From: Maricaulis sp048270095
GTDB lineage: Bacteria; Pseudomonadota; Alphaproteobacteria; Caulobacterales; Maricaulaceae
DNA: 64,000 nt
Reading direction: 5' to 3'
NCBI RefSeq assembly: GCF_048270095.1
Contig: NZ_JBLWTL010000006.1
Location: forward strand, 1-64,000
The notes below the pieces were generated by a model, which made no database searches, was not told where the DNA came from, and worked only from the letters and a program-made list of their open reading frames with translations. Positions 7,756-16,423 of the stretch are shown one piece after another. A program made the position numbers and the translations under genes. The first letter of the stretch is position 1, and each line of letters starts with the position of its first letter.

Positions 7756-8823
7756 ATGAAGACCAGCGACATCCGCCTGCCCGCCGCGAACGCGACCGAT
7801 TTCTGTGCCGCCCTGCTGCGCGCAGCCGGAACAAGGTCCGATGATGCGCAGACCGTCGCCGGGCATCTGGTTGCCGCCAGTCTGGCGGGGCATGACAGCA
7901 ACGGGATCGGCCTCCTGCCGACCTGGCTCGACCAGCTCGACCAGGGCGCCATCAATCTCGACAGCCGCGATCGGGACCTGACCGAGACCGCGATCATCCT
8001 GCGCACCGATGCCGATGGTGGCTGGGGCGCGCCGGCCGCGACACGTTTGATCGAACGGGCCGGCGCCAAGGCGCTTGAACACGGTCTGGCTGCTGCCACG
8101 CTGGGCCATGTCCATGATCTCGGCCGGATCGGTGCCTATGGCGAGCAGGCGGCCGCCGCCGGGCTGGCCACGCTCATCTTCGTCAATATCACCGGTCAGG
8201 CGCCGGTCATGGCTCCCTTTCATGGCTCTGATGCCCGGCTGGGCACGGACCCGATCTGCATCGCCTTTCCCGCCACAGATCATCGATCCAGCTTCGTGCT
8301 CGACATGGCGACCAGCCGCATCTCACTCGGACGCCTCAAGATCGCCGCCGCCCGCGGCCAGGACATTCCGCCCGGATCGCTGATCAATGAACACGGCATG
8401 CCAACGACCGATCCATCGGGGATGAGCGAACCGGTACGCCGGGGCGCCCTCACCCCGATGGGGCGTCACAAGGGCTATGGCCTCGCCTTGGCCTGCGAGC
8501 TGCTCGGCGGCGTGTTGTCCGGTGGCGGTACGATTCAGCCGGAGCATCCACGCGAGGGTGCGGTTCGCAACGGGATGTTCGCGATTCTCATCAATCCGGC
8601 CCTGTTCGGCGAGGCCGACTGGATGGAGCATGAGATCGAGGCCCTGGCGAAATACGCCCTCGCCTCGCCGCCGATGGACTGGGACAGTCCGGTCCTCTAT
8701 CCCGGCGATCCGGAACGGGCGCTGCGCGGCAAGCGTTTGCGGGACGGAATTCCGGTCGCAGCCGAGCTGGTCGAAACACTCAATGCCGCTGCAGCGGCAA
8801 GGGGCTGCAAGGCGCGCCTCTAG
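7756..8823 (+). CDS. Ldh2/malate dehydrogenase-family NAD(P)-dependent oxidoreductase
   Basis: The 355-residue product belongs to the LDH2 (malate/ureidoglycolate/sulfolactate dehydrogenase) family, which reduces 2-oxoacids and cyclic imines with NAD(P)H. Family marks are GHDSNGIGLLPTWLDQLDQG, the nucleotide-site region GRIGAYGEQAAAAGLATLIFVNITG and GRHKGYGLALACELLGGVLSG. The substrate cannot be read from sequence; this family includes delta-1-piperideine-2-carboxylate and 2,3-diketogulonate reductases. Its stop overlaps the convergent thioesterase stop by four bases. Confidence 0.9.
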   Translation: MKTSDIRLPAANATDFCAALLRAAGTRSDDAQTVAGHLVAASLAGHDSNGIGLLPTWLDQLDQGAINLDSRDRDLTETAIILRTDADGGWGAPAATRLIERAGAKALEHGLAAATLGHVHDLGRIGAYGEQAAAAGLATLIFVNITGQAPVMAPFHGSDARLGTDPICIAFPATDHRSSFVLDMATSRISLGRLKIAAARGQDIPPGSLINEHGMPTTDPSGMSEPVRRGALTPMGRHKGYGLALACELLGGVLSGGGTIQPEHPREGAVRNGMFAILINPALFGEADWMEHEIEALAKYALASPPMDWDSPVLYPGDPERALRGKRLRDGIPVAAELVETLNAAAAARGCKARL

Positions 8824-9302
8824 CCGGGCACCTGAAACAGGTCCAGCACTTTACCATTGATCCGCATGGGACGGCGGGTGGCGCGGTTGATGCGGCACCA
8901 TTCCGTCACCGCGCGGGCCGAAAAGCGCTTGGCGCCGGGCTTGCGGATATCGACATGCCGGTCAAAGCGCGGCCCGCGAACTTCGCCGAGCCAGGTTCGG
9001 ATCTCGGCGTGCTCGCCCGGCAGGATCGGATCGCGATACTCGATCGTGTGCTTGAGCGCGATCCAGACCTCGGCCTCGATCATCTCCGGCGGCGCCGCGA
9101 CATGCCAGTGGGTGACGGCGATATCCTGCACCCAGCGCAGATAGACGACATTATTGACATGGCCAAGCTCGTCGAAATCGTCGGCCCCGGGTGTGATCTG
9201 ACGCACCAGCGCCGTCTCGAACGAGACACAGCCAAAGCCCTCGCCCGCCGGCGCATTCTCCGGTGGCGCGATGACGCCGAAACCTGCCGACCCGTTCGTC
9301 AT
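8820..9302 (-). CDS. Acyl-CoA thioesterase (4HBT/YbgC-like hotdog fold)
   Basis: This 160-residue protein has the hotdog-fold signature DDFDELGHVNNVVYLRWVQD, in which the Asp near GHVNN is the predicted catalytic residue, and the later strand VWIALKHTIEYRDPILPGE. It hydrolyses acyl-CoA thioesters, but the preferred acyl chain is not known. About 15 residues precede the first strand; an internal ATG is not obviously better. It lies downstream of lpdA on the same strand with an 81-bp gap. Confidence 0.88.
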   Translation of the reverse strand: MTNGSAGFGVIAPPENAPAGEGFGCVSFETALVRQITPGADDFDELGHVNNVVYLRWVQDIAVTHWHVAAPPEMIEAEVWIALKHTIEYRDPILPGEHAEIRTWLGEVRGPRFDRHVDIRKPGAKRFSARAVTEWCRINRATRRPMRINGKVLDLFQVPG

Positions 9303-9383
9303 TCAACCCACACCCTCTCGCAAGGCCCTATCCATACGCGCCCCACACCCCGGCTGGGAAGTGTATGGCCGGTATGCGCGCAC

Positions 9384-10814
9384 CTATTTCTTCGGCGCCG
9401 AGATATGGATCGGGTGGCCCAGCGCTGTCAGCACGCTTTCGGCGAAGCCTTCGGTCAGGGTCGGGTGGACATGGATGGTGCCGGCAATGTCTTCCAGACG
9501 CGCGCCCATCTCGATCGCCAGGGCGAACTCGCCCGACAGCTCGGAGACATGGGTGCCAACGGCGTGGATGCCCAGGATGACGTGATCGCTCTCCCGTGCC
9601 GTGACACGCACGAAACCGCCATCCGCGCCGGCTTCCATCGAGAGATAGCGCCCCGAAGCGGCGAGCGGGAATTTGCCGGTGATGATCTCCTCACCCTTGG
9701 CCTTGGCTTCGTCAGGGGTCATGCCGACGCCGACGATTTCCGGCTCGGTGAAGCACACGGCGGCAATCGAGACCGGATCGAACACCCGGCGATGACCGGC
9801 GACGAGCTCGGCCACCATCTCGCCCTGGGCGGTAGCCTTGTGGGCCAGCAGCGGCTCACCGATGACATCGCCGATCGCCCAGACACCGCGCATGCCGGTA
9901 CGGCATTGATCATCGACCTTGATGAAGCGGCCATCGACCAGTTCCAGCCCCATCGTCTCGACACCCCAGCCGTCGAGGCAAGCCTTGCGGCCGACAGCGA
10001 CGAGGATCTTGTCGGCTTCGATGCGCTGGGCCGCGCCCTTGGTATCTTCGTATTCGAGGAAGGTCTTGCCCGCCTCTTCCACCACGCCCTTGGCCTTGCA
10101 GGACAGGTTGACGTCGACCTTGTGCTTCTTCAGCCACATCGTGATCGGGCGGGTGATTTCCTTGTCATAGATCGGCAGGATGGCCGGTGCCGCCTCGATG
10201 AAGGTCACCTCGGAGCCCAGCTTGCGCATCGCAATGCCCAGTTCCAGCCCGATATAACCAGCCCCGACGACAACGAGTTTTTCCGGCAGCTCGGTCAGAT
10301 CAAGCGCCTGGGTTGAACCGATCACTGTGTCGCCAAACGGCAGGAAGGGCAGTTCGACCTCGACCGAACCGGTGGCGATGACGACATTCTCGGCCGTGAT
10401 CTCGATCTGCTCGCCGTCGCTGCAATCAACGACACAGGTCTTGGCGCCGCTGAATTTGGCCCAACCGGAAATATGCTCGGCACCGGCCGCCTTGAGCAGG
10501 GTCGCGACGCCGCCGGTCAGCTTGGTGACAATGCCGTCCTTCCAGCCTTTCAACTTGCCCATATCCAGCGTCGGGGCGGAAGCGAGGGATATGCCCAGCG
10601 CATCGCCGCCGGCATGTTCGCCCATATCCTCGAACTTGCTCGCCGCATGGATAATCGCCTTGGAGGGGATACAGCCGCGATTGAGGCAAGTGCCGCCGAG
10701 CCCGTCCTTGTCGACGATCACGACATCAAGACCGAGCTGGCCGGCACGGATCGCGGCGGGATATCCGCCGGGGCCGCCGCCGACAATGAGAAGCTGGCAA
10801 TTGCGTTGTTTCAT
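9384..10814 (-). CDS. lpdA: Dihydrolipoamide dehydrogenase (E3)
   Basis: E3 re-oxidises the lipoyl groups of 2-oxoacid dehydrogenase complexes and passes electrons to NAD+. The 476-residue protein has an FAD motif (VGGGPGGYPAAIRAG), the redox disulfide C43/C48 (GGTCLNRGCIPSK), a second NAD-binding glycine motif (VVGAGYIGLELG) and the C-terminal catalytic HVHPTLTE. It lies 2 kb downstream of the branched-chain E1/E2 operon on the same strand but is separated from it by other genes and a repeat-rich gap. It probably serves that complex, and perhaps others. Confidence 0.96.
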   Translation of the reverse strand: MKQRNCQLLIVGGGPGGYPAAIRAGQLGLDVVIVDKDGLGGTCLNRGCIPSKAIIHAASKFEDMGEHAGGDALGISLASAPTLDMGKLKGWKDGIVTKLTGGVATLLKAAGAEHISGWAKFSGAKTCVVDCSDGEQIEITAENVVIATGSVEVELPFLPFGDTVIGSTQALDLTELPEKLVVVGAGYIGLELGIAMRKLGSEVTFIEAAPAILPIYDKEITRPITMWLKKHKVDVNLSCKAKGVVEEAGKTFLEYEDTKGAAQRIEADKILVAVGRKACLDGWGVETMGLELVDGRFIKVDDQCRTGMRGVWAIGDVIGEPLLAHKATAQGEMVAELVAGHRRVFDPVSIAAVCFTEPEIVGVGMTPDEAKAKGEEIITGKFPLAASGRYLSMEAGADGGFVRVTARESDHVILGIHAVGTHVSELSGEFALAIEMGARLEDIAGTIHVHPTLTEGFAESVLTALGHPIHISAPKK

Positions 10815-10899
10815 CTCGAAGGCTCCATCGGTGCGGCACAGATCATGAGGCGGGATTTAGCTGCTCGGGCGTCAAAGGGAAAGGGGCGCGACTGAGGCC

Positions 10900-11442
10900 T
10901 CAGGCCTCGCGTCCCAGCGGGATGCGCTCCAGCAGCTTCACCCGCTCGCCCTTGATGCGGACAATCTGCACCGCACTGGCCAGACAGCGCATCGACAGGC
11001 CGGTCTCTTCAATCGCCGCCATGCGGGCCTGCGACGCCGCCACGTCCGTGCCGCGGCCTAGGGTGATGTGTGGCATTGCAGCCGGTCCGGCCTGCTGCTC
11101 CGGCGCCAGCGCTCCGGCATAGAGCTGGTCCTGCAGCGCACTGAGCGCCTCGCGGCCAATGGAGGGGACCAGCCAATCCATCACAGCACCGCTTTGGGCA
11201 TCCGGCTGCGAAACCGCCCGGCTCAGGACAATTTCGAACGGCTCCTGCCCGGCCAGCCGGGCCTGGATCTCGCGAATGAACGCGCCCTGTTTCCAGCCGC
11301 CGACCGGTCGCACCAGGGTGAAGTGGGGCAGAAACTGGTCGGCGCGCGGCGCATCATGCTCGCGCCGCCAAAGCTGGATCTGCTCATAATCAGCCAGGCC
11401 GAATTCGGGGCAGACCAGGGCAAGCAGGGTTTCGGCAGGCAT
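10900..11442 (-). CDS. 2'-5' RNA ligase/phosphodiesterase family protein (2H superfamily)
   Basis: The 180-residue protein has the two HxTx motifs of the 2H superfamily: HFTLVRP near residue 42 and HITLGRG near residue 124. Members act on 2'-5' or cyclic phosphodiester bonds in RNA or nucleotides; ThpR-type proteins also use such folds. The target is unknown. It is 85 bp upstream of lpdA on the same strand, and no partner gene suggests a role. Confidence 0.85.
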   Translation of the reverse strand: MPAETLLALVCPEFGLADYEQIQLWRREHDAPRADQFLPHFTLVRPVGGWKQGAFIREIQARLAGQEPFEIVLSRAVSQPDAQSGAVMDWLVPSIGREALSALQDQLYAGALAPEQQAGPAAMPHITLGRGTDVAASQARMAAIEETGLSMRCLASAVQIVRIKGERVKLLERIPLGREA

Positions 11443-11548
11443 GGGATATCCTTGTGGCTGAGCATCACCCTATCCGATATCCGCCCGCACCAAAATCTCC
11501 ACGCCGCGAGCGGCTGGAGGTTTGAGTGGGCCTCCCCGGATGGGAGGT

Positions 11549-11616
11549 GTGTGGGACGCCGGCGAATGCCGTTAAGCGCTATGGTTGGTGAGTGTGACAT
11601 CCGGGACGTCCCACAC
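11549..11616. repeat. Inverted repeat with inner hairpin
   Basis: GTGTGGGACG (11549-11558) pairs with CGTCCCACAC (11607-11616). A small inner hairpin CGGC-GAAT-GCCG lies at 11560-11571. It looks like a dispersed extragenic palindrome, but no second copy was noticed in the window. Confidence 0.55.
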
Positions 11617-11854
11617 GTGGAGATTTACTCGGACGCCTTGCGGCCCCCGCCTCGAAACCGGAGTGGAGTAACGGTCGAGCTTTATGCCGCCTTCCGCTCC
11701 GGTGGCCACGCCGGATTGCTGGGTGTCATGCCAGCGCTCGGACGAGCTCCACGCTTCCCTTCGCCGCCAGTGACTGAGCTCACGCCTCCCGTGCGATGGG
11801 AACAGCTGAAGTATGGGCGCAGCGGCAGAGGTGGGGATAAGTTTGATGATTCAT

Positions 11855-11937
11855 CGTCATCCCGACGCAAGTCGGGACCTCGATATCATGGGCTCCGACC
11901 CTGTCACGTCGAGGTCCTGACTTTCGTCAGGATGACG
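11855..11937. repeat. 83-bp cloverleaf-like extragenic palindrome, copy 1
   Basis: The unit opens with CGTCATCC and closes with GGATGACG. An inner pair is GACCTCGA with TCGAGGTC. Between outer and inner stems are two side hairpins, CCCGAC-GCAA-GTCGGG and CCTGA-CTTTCG-TCAGG. The second copy, at 60971-61053, has the same length and all four paired blocks. Such units are widespread extragenic palindromes in alphaproteobacteria and commonly yield spurious predicted proteins. Confidence 0.85.
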
Positions 11938-11998
11938 TGGGATAGTTGTCGGGCGTGGGGGATAAGTCGCCAAATCGGCTACCGCCGGCGCCCGTCAT

Positions 11999-12138
11999 CC
12001 TCACCAGCTCCGACTGCTTCGCAGCCACCTCTTCCATCAAGGAAGAGGAGGTGATGATACCCACCGCCTCGATTACCGCCCTCCTCTTCCTTGATGGAAG
12101 AGGTGCGCCGGACGCAGTCCGGGGCGGAGCTGGTGAGG
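11999..12138. repeat. 140-bp nested inverted repeat
   Basis: CCTCACCAGCTCCG (11999-12012) pairs with CGGAGCTGGTGAGG (12125-12138). Inside lie two hairpins with related arms: CCTCTTCC-ATCAA-GGAAGAGG (12028-12048) and CCTCTTCC-TTGAT-GGAAGAGG (12083-12103). The inner hairpins are themselves inverted copies of each other. It looks like a pair of head-to-head extragenic palindromes. Confidence 0.75.
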
Positions 12139-12164
12139 GCCTCGCACTGCCGTATCCGGACCCG

Positions 12165-12380
12165 CTAGCCGGCGTCGGCGCTCACCGCTGCCGGCAGCAC
12201 CAGCGCCCGCACCGTCTGCACCAGCACCACAATGCCGAAACCGCCAAAGATGATCATCGGCAGATCATGCGAGGCGAGGCCGAGATCATTGCGGCAGAAC
12301 ATCAGTGCGAACACGACAACGCCCCAGGCAGCGATGCCATTGCGCAACATGGAGCCGAGGCGGGAGAGGCGATTGGGCAT
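12165..12380 (-). CDS. Small two-helix membrane protein
   Basis: The 71-residue protein starts MPNRLSRLGSML with GAAGGA upstream. It has hydrophobic segments at about residues 15-28 (IAAWGVVVFALMF) and 41-62 (PMIIFGGFGIVVLVQTVRALVL). No family was recognised. It lies downstream of the branched-chain dehydrogenase operon and another small membrane gene, all on the minus strand, and may be read through from them. Confidence 0.6.
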   Translation of the reverse strand: MPNRLSRLGSMLRNGIAAWGVVVFALMFCRNDLGLASHDLPMIIFGGFGIVVLVQTVRALVLPAAVSADAG

Positions 12381-12479
12381 GACAAGTCCTTCGTGATGCG
12401 CCCGGCGATCAAGCCCCAGTGCGGGGTGCGCGTCAAGCAGGGGGCTGCCGCGATACCCGTCGATCAGGCGGTCAGGCGG

Positions 12480-12731
12480 TCAGGACGTCTTGCGGGCGAG
12501 ATAGATCAGCGGCGCCATCATGGCCGCGACGAAAGCCAGGAAGTAGATGATGACTGAGTAGGGAAACCAGCGCGGCCCGGCCCAAAACAGCAGCAAGCTG
12601 AGCCCTACAAGAAGCATCAAGCCCAAGCCGTAAGCCAAAATCACCAGGATTGCGGCTCGCTCCGCGCGAACCAGATCCGGCGGGATCTGACGTTCAGGTT
12701 CTGGCGGGATACTGATCGGCTTTTTGCTCAT
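12480..12731 (-). CDS. Small two-helix membrane protein
   Basis: The 83-residue protein has a Pro-rich N-terminus (PISIPPEPERQIPPDLV) followed by two membrane helices at about residues 26-49 and 56-77, ending in a basic ARKTS. No strong ribosome site precedes its ATG. The family is unknown. Its start lies about 90 bp beyond the bkdB stop, with a strong hairpin between the two genes. Confidence 0.6.
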   Translation of the reverse strand: MSKKPISIPPEPERQIPPDLVRAERAAILVILAYGLGLMLLVGLSLLLFWAGPRWFPYSVIIYFLAFVAAMMAPLIYLARKTS

Positions 12732-12779
12732 GCGGCTATACTAGCGCACCCGGAGATTGCGGGCATGGGGGATTTCACC

Positions 12780-12807
12780 TGGCCGGGTCCCGCTTGGAAC
12801 CCGGCCA
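12780..12807 (-). terminator. Hairpin after the bkd operon
   Basis: TGGCCGGGT (12780-12788) pairs with ACCCGGCCA (12799-12807) just beyond the bkdB stop at 12818. There is no T-run on the minus strand, so it may be a weak terminator or an mRNA-end stabiliser rather than a full stop. Confidence 0.45.
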
Positions 12808-12817
12808 GGGACACACC

Positions 12818-14059
12818 CTACATAAACAGCGTCGCCGGATTCTCCAGGAAGCCCTTGACGCGCTGGATCAGCATGGCGGCGTCATAGCCGTCGACGATGC
12901 GGTGGTCGAAGCAGGATGAAAGATTCATCAGCTTGCGGGCGACAACCTGGCCCTTGGCATCAAAGCGCGGCAGCTCCTGCATCTTGTTGACGCCGATGAT
13001 CGCGACTTCCGGTGCATTGAGGATGGGCGTGGTGACCAGACCGCCAATGGCACCGAGCGAGGTGATGGTGATGGTCGAGCCGGTCAGCTCATCCTTGGAC
13101 GCCTTGCCGGCCTTGGCCGCAGCGGCGAGACGATTGAGCTCGGCAGCGATCTGCCAGATATCGAGCGCTTCGGCATGTTTGATCACCGGCACCATCAGGC
13201 CATTGGGCGTCGCCGCGGCGATACCGCAGTGAACGCCCTGGTATTTGGTCAGCAGCTTCGCCTCGCCATCGAAATGGGCATTGGCCTGCGGCGTGTCCGG
13301 CAGGGCCTTGGTCAGCGCCATGACGAGGAAGGGGATGAAGGTCAGCTTGGTCTGGTCGTCCGACTTCCTGGCATTGAGATGAGCGCGCAATTCTTCCAGC
13401 GCCGTGACGTCGATTTCCTCGACATAGGCGATCGAAGGGATAGTGCGCTGGGCGTGCGACATGTTTTCGGAAATGCGCCGGCGCAGGCCGATCAGCTTTT
13501 CCTCGGTGACGCCGGTGCGCGGCGCTCGCAGCGCCGAACCACCGCCGGAATGGGCGACGAGCCGCCCGCCCGAGGCGATGAAATCATCGAGATCATCATG
13601 GGTGATACGGCCGGCCGGACCGGTGCCGGGCACGGCAGCGAGTTCAATCTCCGCTTCCAGCGCACGCTTGCGCACGGCCGGGCTGGCCAGGGCGCGCTCA
13701 CCAACCGGACGCGAGGCGACCGAAGGTGCCGGCGTCGGCTTGGCGGTTTCGACCACGGGAGCCGGTTTCGTCTCGTCGACCTCAACCTTCGGCGCAGCCT
13801 CTTCGGCCGGCACGGCACCATCGACGGCAATGAACATGATTTCGGTGCCGACCGCGATGATATCGCCCGGCGCGCCGACCAGTTTGGAAACCGTGCCATT
13901 GACGGCGCAGGGGATCTCGACGGTGGCCTTGTCGGTCATCACGTCGAGCACGTGCTGGTCCTCGGTGACGGTGTCGCCGACCTTCACATGCCATTCAACG
14001 ATTTCGGCCTCGACAATACCTTCGCCGACATCGGGCATCTTGTAGCGGTATTCGCTCAT
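12818..14059 (-). CDS. bkdB: Branched-chain 2-oxoacid dehydrogenase E2 (lipoamide acyltransferase)
   Basis: E2 moves the acyl group from E1 to CoA in the branched-chain 2-oxoacid dehydrogenase complex. The start at 14059 (MSEYRYKMPDVGEG) begins directly with the lipoyl domain, whose lipoylated lysine is K44 in DKATVEIP. Next come an Ala/Pro linker, an E3/E1-binding domain (ASPAVRKRALEAEI to GRITHDDLDDF) and a catalytic domain ending with DHRIVDG. At 413 residues it matches Pseudomonas BkdB. It follows the E1beta stop by two bases. Confidence 0.94.
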   Translation of the reverse strand: MSEYRYKMPDVGEGIVEAEIVEWHVKVGDTVTEDQHVLDVMTDKATVEIPCAVNGTVSKLVGAPGDIIAVGTEIMFIAVDGAVPAEEAAPKVEVDETKPAPVVETAKPTPAPSVASRPVGERALASPAVRKRALEAEIELAAVPGTGPAGRITHDDLDDFIASGGRLVAHSGGGSALRAPRTGVTEEKLIGLRRRISENMSHAQRTIPSIAYVEEIDVTALEELRAHLNARKSDDQTKLTFIPFLVMALTKALPDTPQANAHFDGEAKLLTKYQGVHCGIAAATPNGLMVPVIKHAEALDIWQIAAELNRLAAAAKAGKASKDELTGSTITITSLGAIGGLVTTPILNAPEVAIIGVNKMQELPRFDAKGQVVARKLMNLSSCFDHRIVDGYDAAMLIQRVKGFLENPATLFM

Positions 14060-14061
14060 GA

Positions 14062-15075
14062 TCAGGCCTCCAGAAGTTCGCGCATCGCGTTGATGAAACG
14101 CTGCGGACCGGGGAAATAGGACCATTCATGCGCATGCGGATAGGGCGTATCCCAGCCGGTGACGCGCTTGATCGGGGCTTCGAGGGCAAAGAAACAGTCT
14201 TCCTGGATCTGGGCCGCCAGCTCGGCGCCAAAGCCCGACGTGCGCGGCGCCTCCTGGGCGACAATGCAGCGCCCGGTCTTGTTGACCGAGGCGGCGATGG
14301 TCTCGATGTCATAGGGGATCAGGGTGCGCAGATCGATGATTTCGGCATCAATGCCCGACTGCTCCGCCGCCGCCAGGGCGACGTGGACCAGCGTGCCGTA
14401 AGTCACGATCGTCATCGCCGAACCTTCACGCACCACATCAGCCTTGCCGATCGGCAGTGTGTAGTGATCCTCGGGAACTTCGCCCTTGGGATGCTTGCCC
14501 CAGGCTTCCAGCGCCTTGCCGGCACCACCATCGAAGGGGCCATTATACAGGCGTTTGGGCTCGAAGAAGACGACAGGGTCCGGGCTTTCGATCGCGGCGA
14601 TCAGCAAGCCCTTGGCGTCATAGGGGTTGGACGGCATCACGACCTGAATGCCGGGAATATGCGTGAAGAAGGCTTCCGGGCTCATCGAATGGGTCTGGCC
14701 GCCGCGAATACCGCCACCGGACGGCGTGCGGATCACGACCGGGGCGGTGAATGTGCCGGCCGTGCGATAGCGCAGGCGCGACAATTCGGAGACGATCTGG
14801 TCGAAGCCGGGGAATATATAGTCCGAAAACTGGATCTCGGCGACGGGCTTGAGGCCATTGGCGGCCATGCCGATGGCCATGGCGACAATGGCCGCTTCAT
14901 TGATCGGCGCATCGAAACAGCGGTCGAGACCGTATTTTTCCTGCAGTCCGGCGGTGACACGGAACACGCCGCCGAAATAACCGGCATCCTCACCGAAGGC
15001 GAGCACATTGGCGTCGCGCTCCATCATATTGTCCATCGCCGAATTGAGGGCCTGGATCATGTTCATCTTGCTCAT
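14062..15075 (-). CDS. bkdA2: Branched-chain 2-oxoacid dehydrogenase E1 beta
   Basis: The 337-residue protein is a transketolase-like E1 beta subunit. It starts MSKMNMIQALNSAMDNMM and carries the family segments FGEDAGYFGGVFRVTAGL, PINEAAIVAMAIGMA and TPSGGGIRGGQTHSMSPEAF. With E1 alpha it binds thiamine diphosphate and decarboxylates the 2-oxoacids of Val, Leu and Ile. It starts three bases after the E1 alpha stop. The length agrees with Pseudomonas BkdA2, favouring branched-chain over pyruvate substrates. Confidence 0.93.
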   Translation of the reverse strand: MSKMNMIQALNSAMDNMMERDANVLAFGEDAGYFGGVFRVTAGLQEKYGLDRCFDAPINEAAIVAMAIGMAANGLKPVAEIQFSDYIFPGFDQIVSELSRLRYRTAGTFTAPVVIRTPSGGGIRGGQTHSMSPEAFFTHIPGIQVVMPSNPYDAKGLLIAAIESPDPVVFFEPKRLYNGPFDGGAGKALEAWGKHPKGEVPEDHYTLPIGKADVVREGSAMTIVTYGTLVHVALAAAEQSGIDAEIIDLRTLIPYDIETIAASVNKTGRCIVAQEAPRTSGFGAELAAQIQEDCFFALEAPIKRVTGWDTPYPHAHEWSYFPGPQRFINAMRELLEA

Positions 15076-15078
15076 GAC

Positions 15079-16308
15079 CTATACCCCCAGATCGCGGCGT
15101 TGACGGCGCAGGCGCCAGTCGGGCTCGGCATAGACATCCTCGAACATGGTCTGGACAGGCGATAGCGGGCCGTCATGCAGTGTCCCGAAGGTCTCGGCTT
15201 CCTTGTAGGAGGCGATCACGAGCTGATCGAGTTCCTTCTCAAGCGCCGCGTGACGTTCCTCATCCCATTCACCCAGACCGATGAGATGGTTTTTCAGGCG
15301 CTCGACAGGATCGCCCAGCGGCCAGGCATCGGCCTCGCCCTTGGGCCGGTAGCCGGACGGATCATCAGAGGTGGAGTGTGCATCGGCGCGATAGGTATAG
15401 CTTTCGATCACCGTGGCACCATGTCCGGCACGGGCGCGCTCGGCGGCCCATTTGGTGGCGGCATAAACGGCGAGGAAGTCATTGCCGTCAATGCGCAGCG
15501 AGGCGAGGCCGTACCCAATGCCCTTGAGCGCGAAGGTTTCGCTGGCGCCTGCGGCAACACCCTGGAAGGTCGAGATCGCCCATTGATTATTGACGATATT
15601 GAGGATCACCGGCGCACGATAGGTCGAGGCCAGCACGAGCGCGCCATGGAAATCACCCTCGGCGGTCGAACCATCGCCGATCCAGCTCGCCGTGATGCGG
15701 TTTTCGCCCTTGTACTGGCACGACATGGCATAGCCGACCGCTTGCGGGAATTGCGTCGTGAGATTGCCGGAGATCGAGAAGAAATTGCCCTCGGCCCAGG
15801 TGTAATGCACCGGCAATTGGCGGCCCTTGAGATTGTCGCGGCTATTGGAGATGCAGTGACACATCATGTCGACGATATCGCGGCCGCGCGCGAACAGAAT
15901 GCCCTGCTGGCGATAGGAGGGGAAAACCATGTCGGTCTTCTCCAGCGCCATTGCGGCAGCCACGGCAACGGCCTCCTCGCCCATGGATTTCATGTAGAAG
16001 CTCATCTTGCCCTGGCGCTGCAGCTTCTGCATGCGCTCGTCATAGACGCGGGTCAGCACCATATGGCGCAGGCCCTCGCGCATGATCTCGGGCTCGAGCT
16101 TGGGGTCCCATTCGCCGACCGCCTGGTGGTTATGGTCGAGCACCCGAACCAGGCCGAGGGCCAGGTCGAGGGTTTCGCTGCCGGCGATCGAGACATCAGG
16201 GCGCCGCGCCGTACCGGCCAGAGGAATCTCGATATGGGAGAAATCAGGCGTATCGCCGGGGCGCACATGCGGCGCCGGGACATGAAATCGGGGATCAGTG
16301 TGTGCCAT
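15079..16308 (-). CDS. bkdA1: Branched-chain 2-oxoacid dehydrogenase E1 alpha
   Basis: The 409-residue protein is the thiamine-diphosphate-binding E1 alpha subunit. The cofactor motif is visible as GDGSTAEGDFHGAL followed by NIVNNQWAIST. The long N-terminal extension before the catalytic core and the total length of about 410 match Pseudomonas BkdA1 rather than pyruvate dehydrogenase E1 alpha. It is first in a bkdA1-bkdA2-bkdB operon and is divergent from an Lrp-type gene, as bkdA1 is from bkdR in Pseudomonas. Confidence 0.93.
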   Translation of the reverse strand: MAHTDPRFHVPAPHVRPGDTPDFSHIEIPLAGTARRPDVSIAGSETLDLALGLVRVLDHNHQAVGEWDPKLEPEIMREGLRHMVLTRVYDERMQKLQRQGKMSFYMKSMGEEAVAVAAAMALEKTDMVFPSYRQQGILFARGRDIVDMMCHCISNSRDNLKGRQLPVHYTWAEGNFFSISGNLTTQFPQAVGYAMSCQYKGENRITASWIGDGSTAEGDFHGALVLASTYRAPVILNIVNNQWAISTFQGVAAGASETFALKGIGYGLASLRIDGNDFLAVYAATKWAAERARAGHGATVIESYTYRADAHSTSDDPSGYRPKGEADAWPLGDPVERLKNHLIGLGEWDEERHAALEKELDQLVIASYKEAETFGTLHDGPLSPVQTMFEDVYAEPDWRLRRQRRDLGV

Positions 16309-16396
16309 GAGCTCTCGCTGAAAACATCGGCAAAACCTGCCAGGGAATACATGCGCACGACCAAGCGTGTGCGAGGGCGTCTAACGCGGAAACGTC

Positions 16397-16423
16397 CACC
16401 TTGTCTACTACTGGAACAAGGTG
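16397..16423. promoter_or_regulatory. Inverted repeat in the bkd/Lrp divergent promoter region
   Basis: CACCTTGT (16397-16404) and ACAAGGTG (16416-16423) form a perfect inverted repeat with an 11-base spacer. The right position between the divergent operon and regulator gene makes it a candidate operator. A separate A/T-rich stretch at about 16450-16490 could also hold Lrp contacts or promoter elements. Confidence 0.45.

Larger units (their letters stand above)
11443..12164. other. Repeat-rich intergenic region, 722 bp
   Basis: This gap holds at least three separate inverted-repeat units (near 11549-11616, 11855-11937 and 11999-12138), annotated separately. Long apparent reading frames crossing it on the plus strand run into repeat sequence and antisense lpdA-side genes, so they are treated as spurious. 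The 11440-11540 part lies just upstream of the 2H gene and likely holds its promoter. Confidence 0.7.

Noticed and set aside
9384..10316. Long plus-strand open frame opposite lpdA
   Set aside because: It is antisense to lipoamide dehydrogenase, which has all catalytic motifs.
11068..12054. 328-codon open frame on the plus strand
   Set aside because: It begins antisense to the 2H-family gene and then reads through palindromic repeats; there is no protein-like conservation.
11999..12138. CRISPR array in the repeat-rich gap
   Set aside because: The repeats are inverted pairs, not evenly spaced direct repeats with unique spacers, and no cas genes are present.
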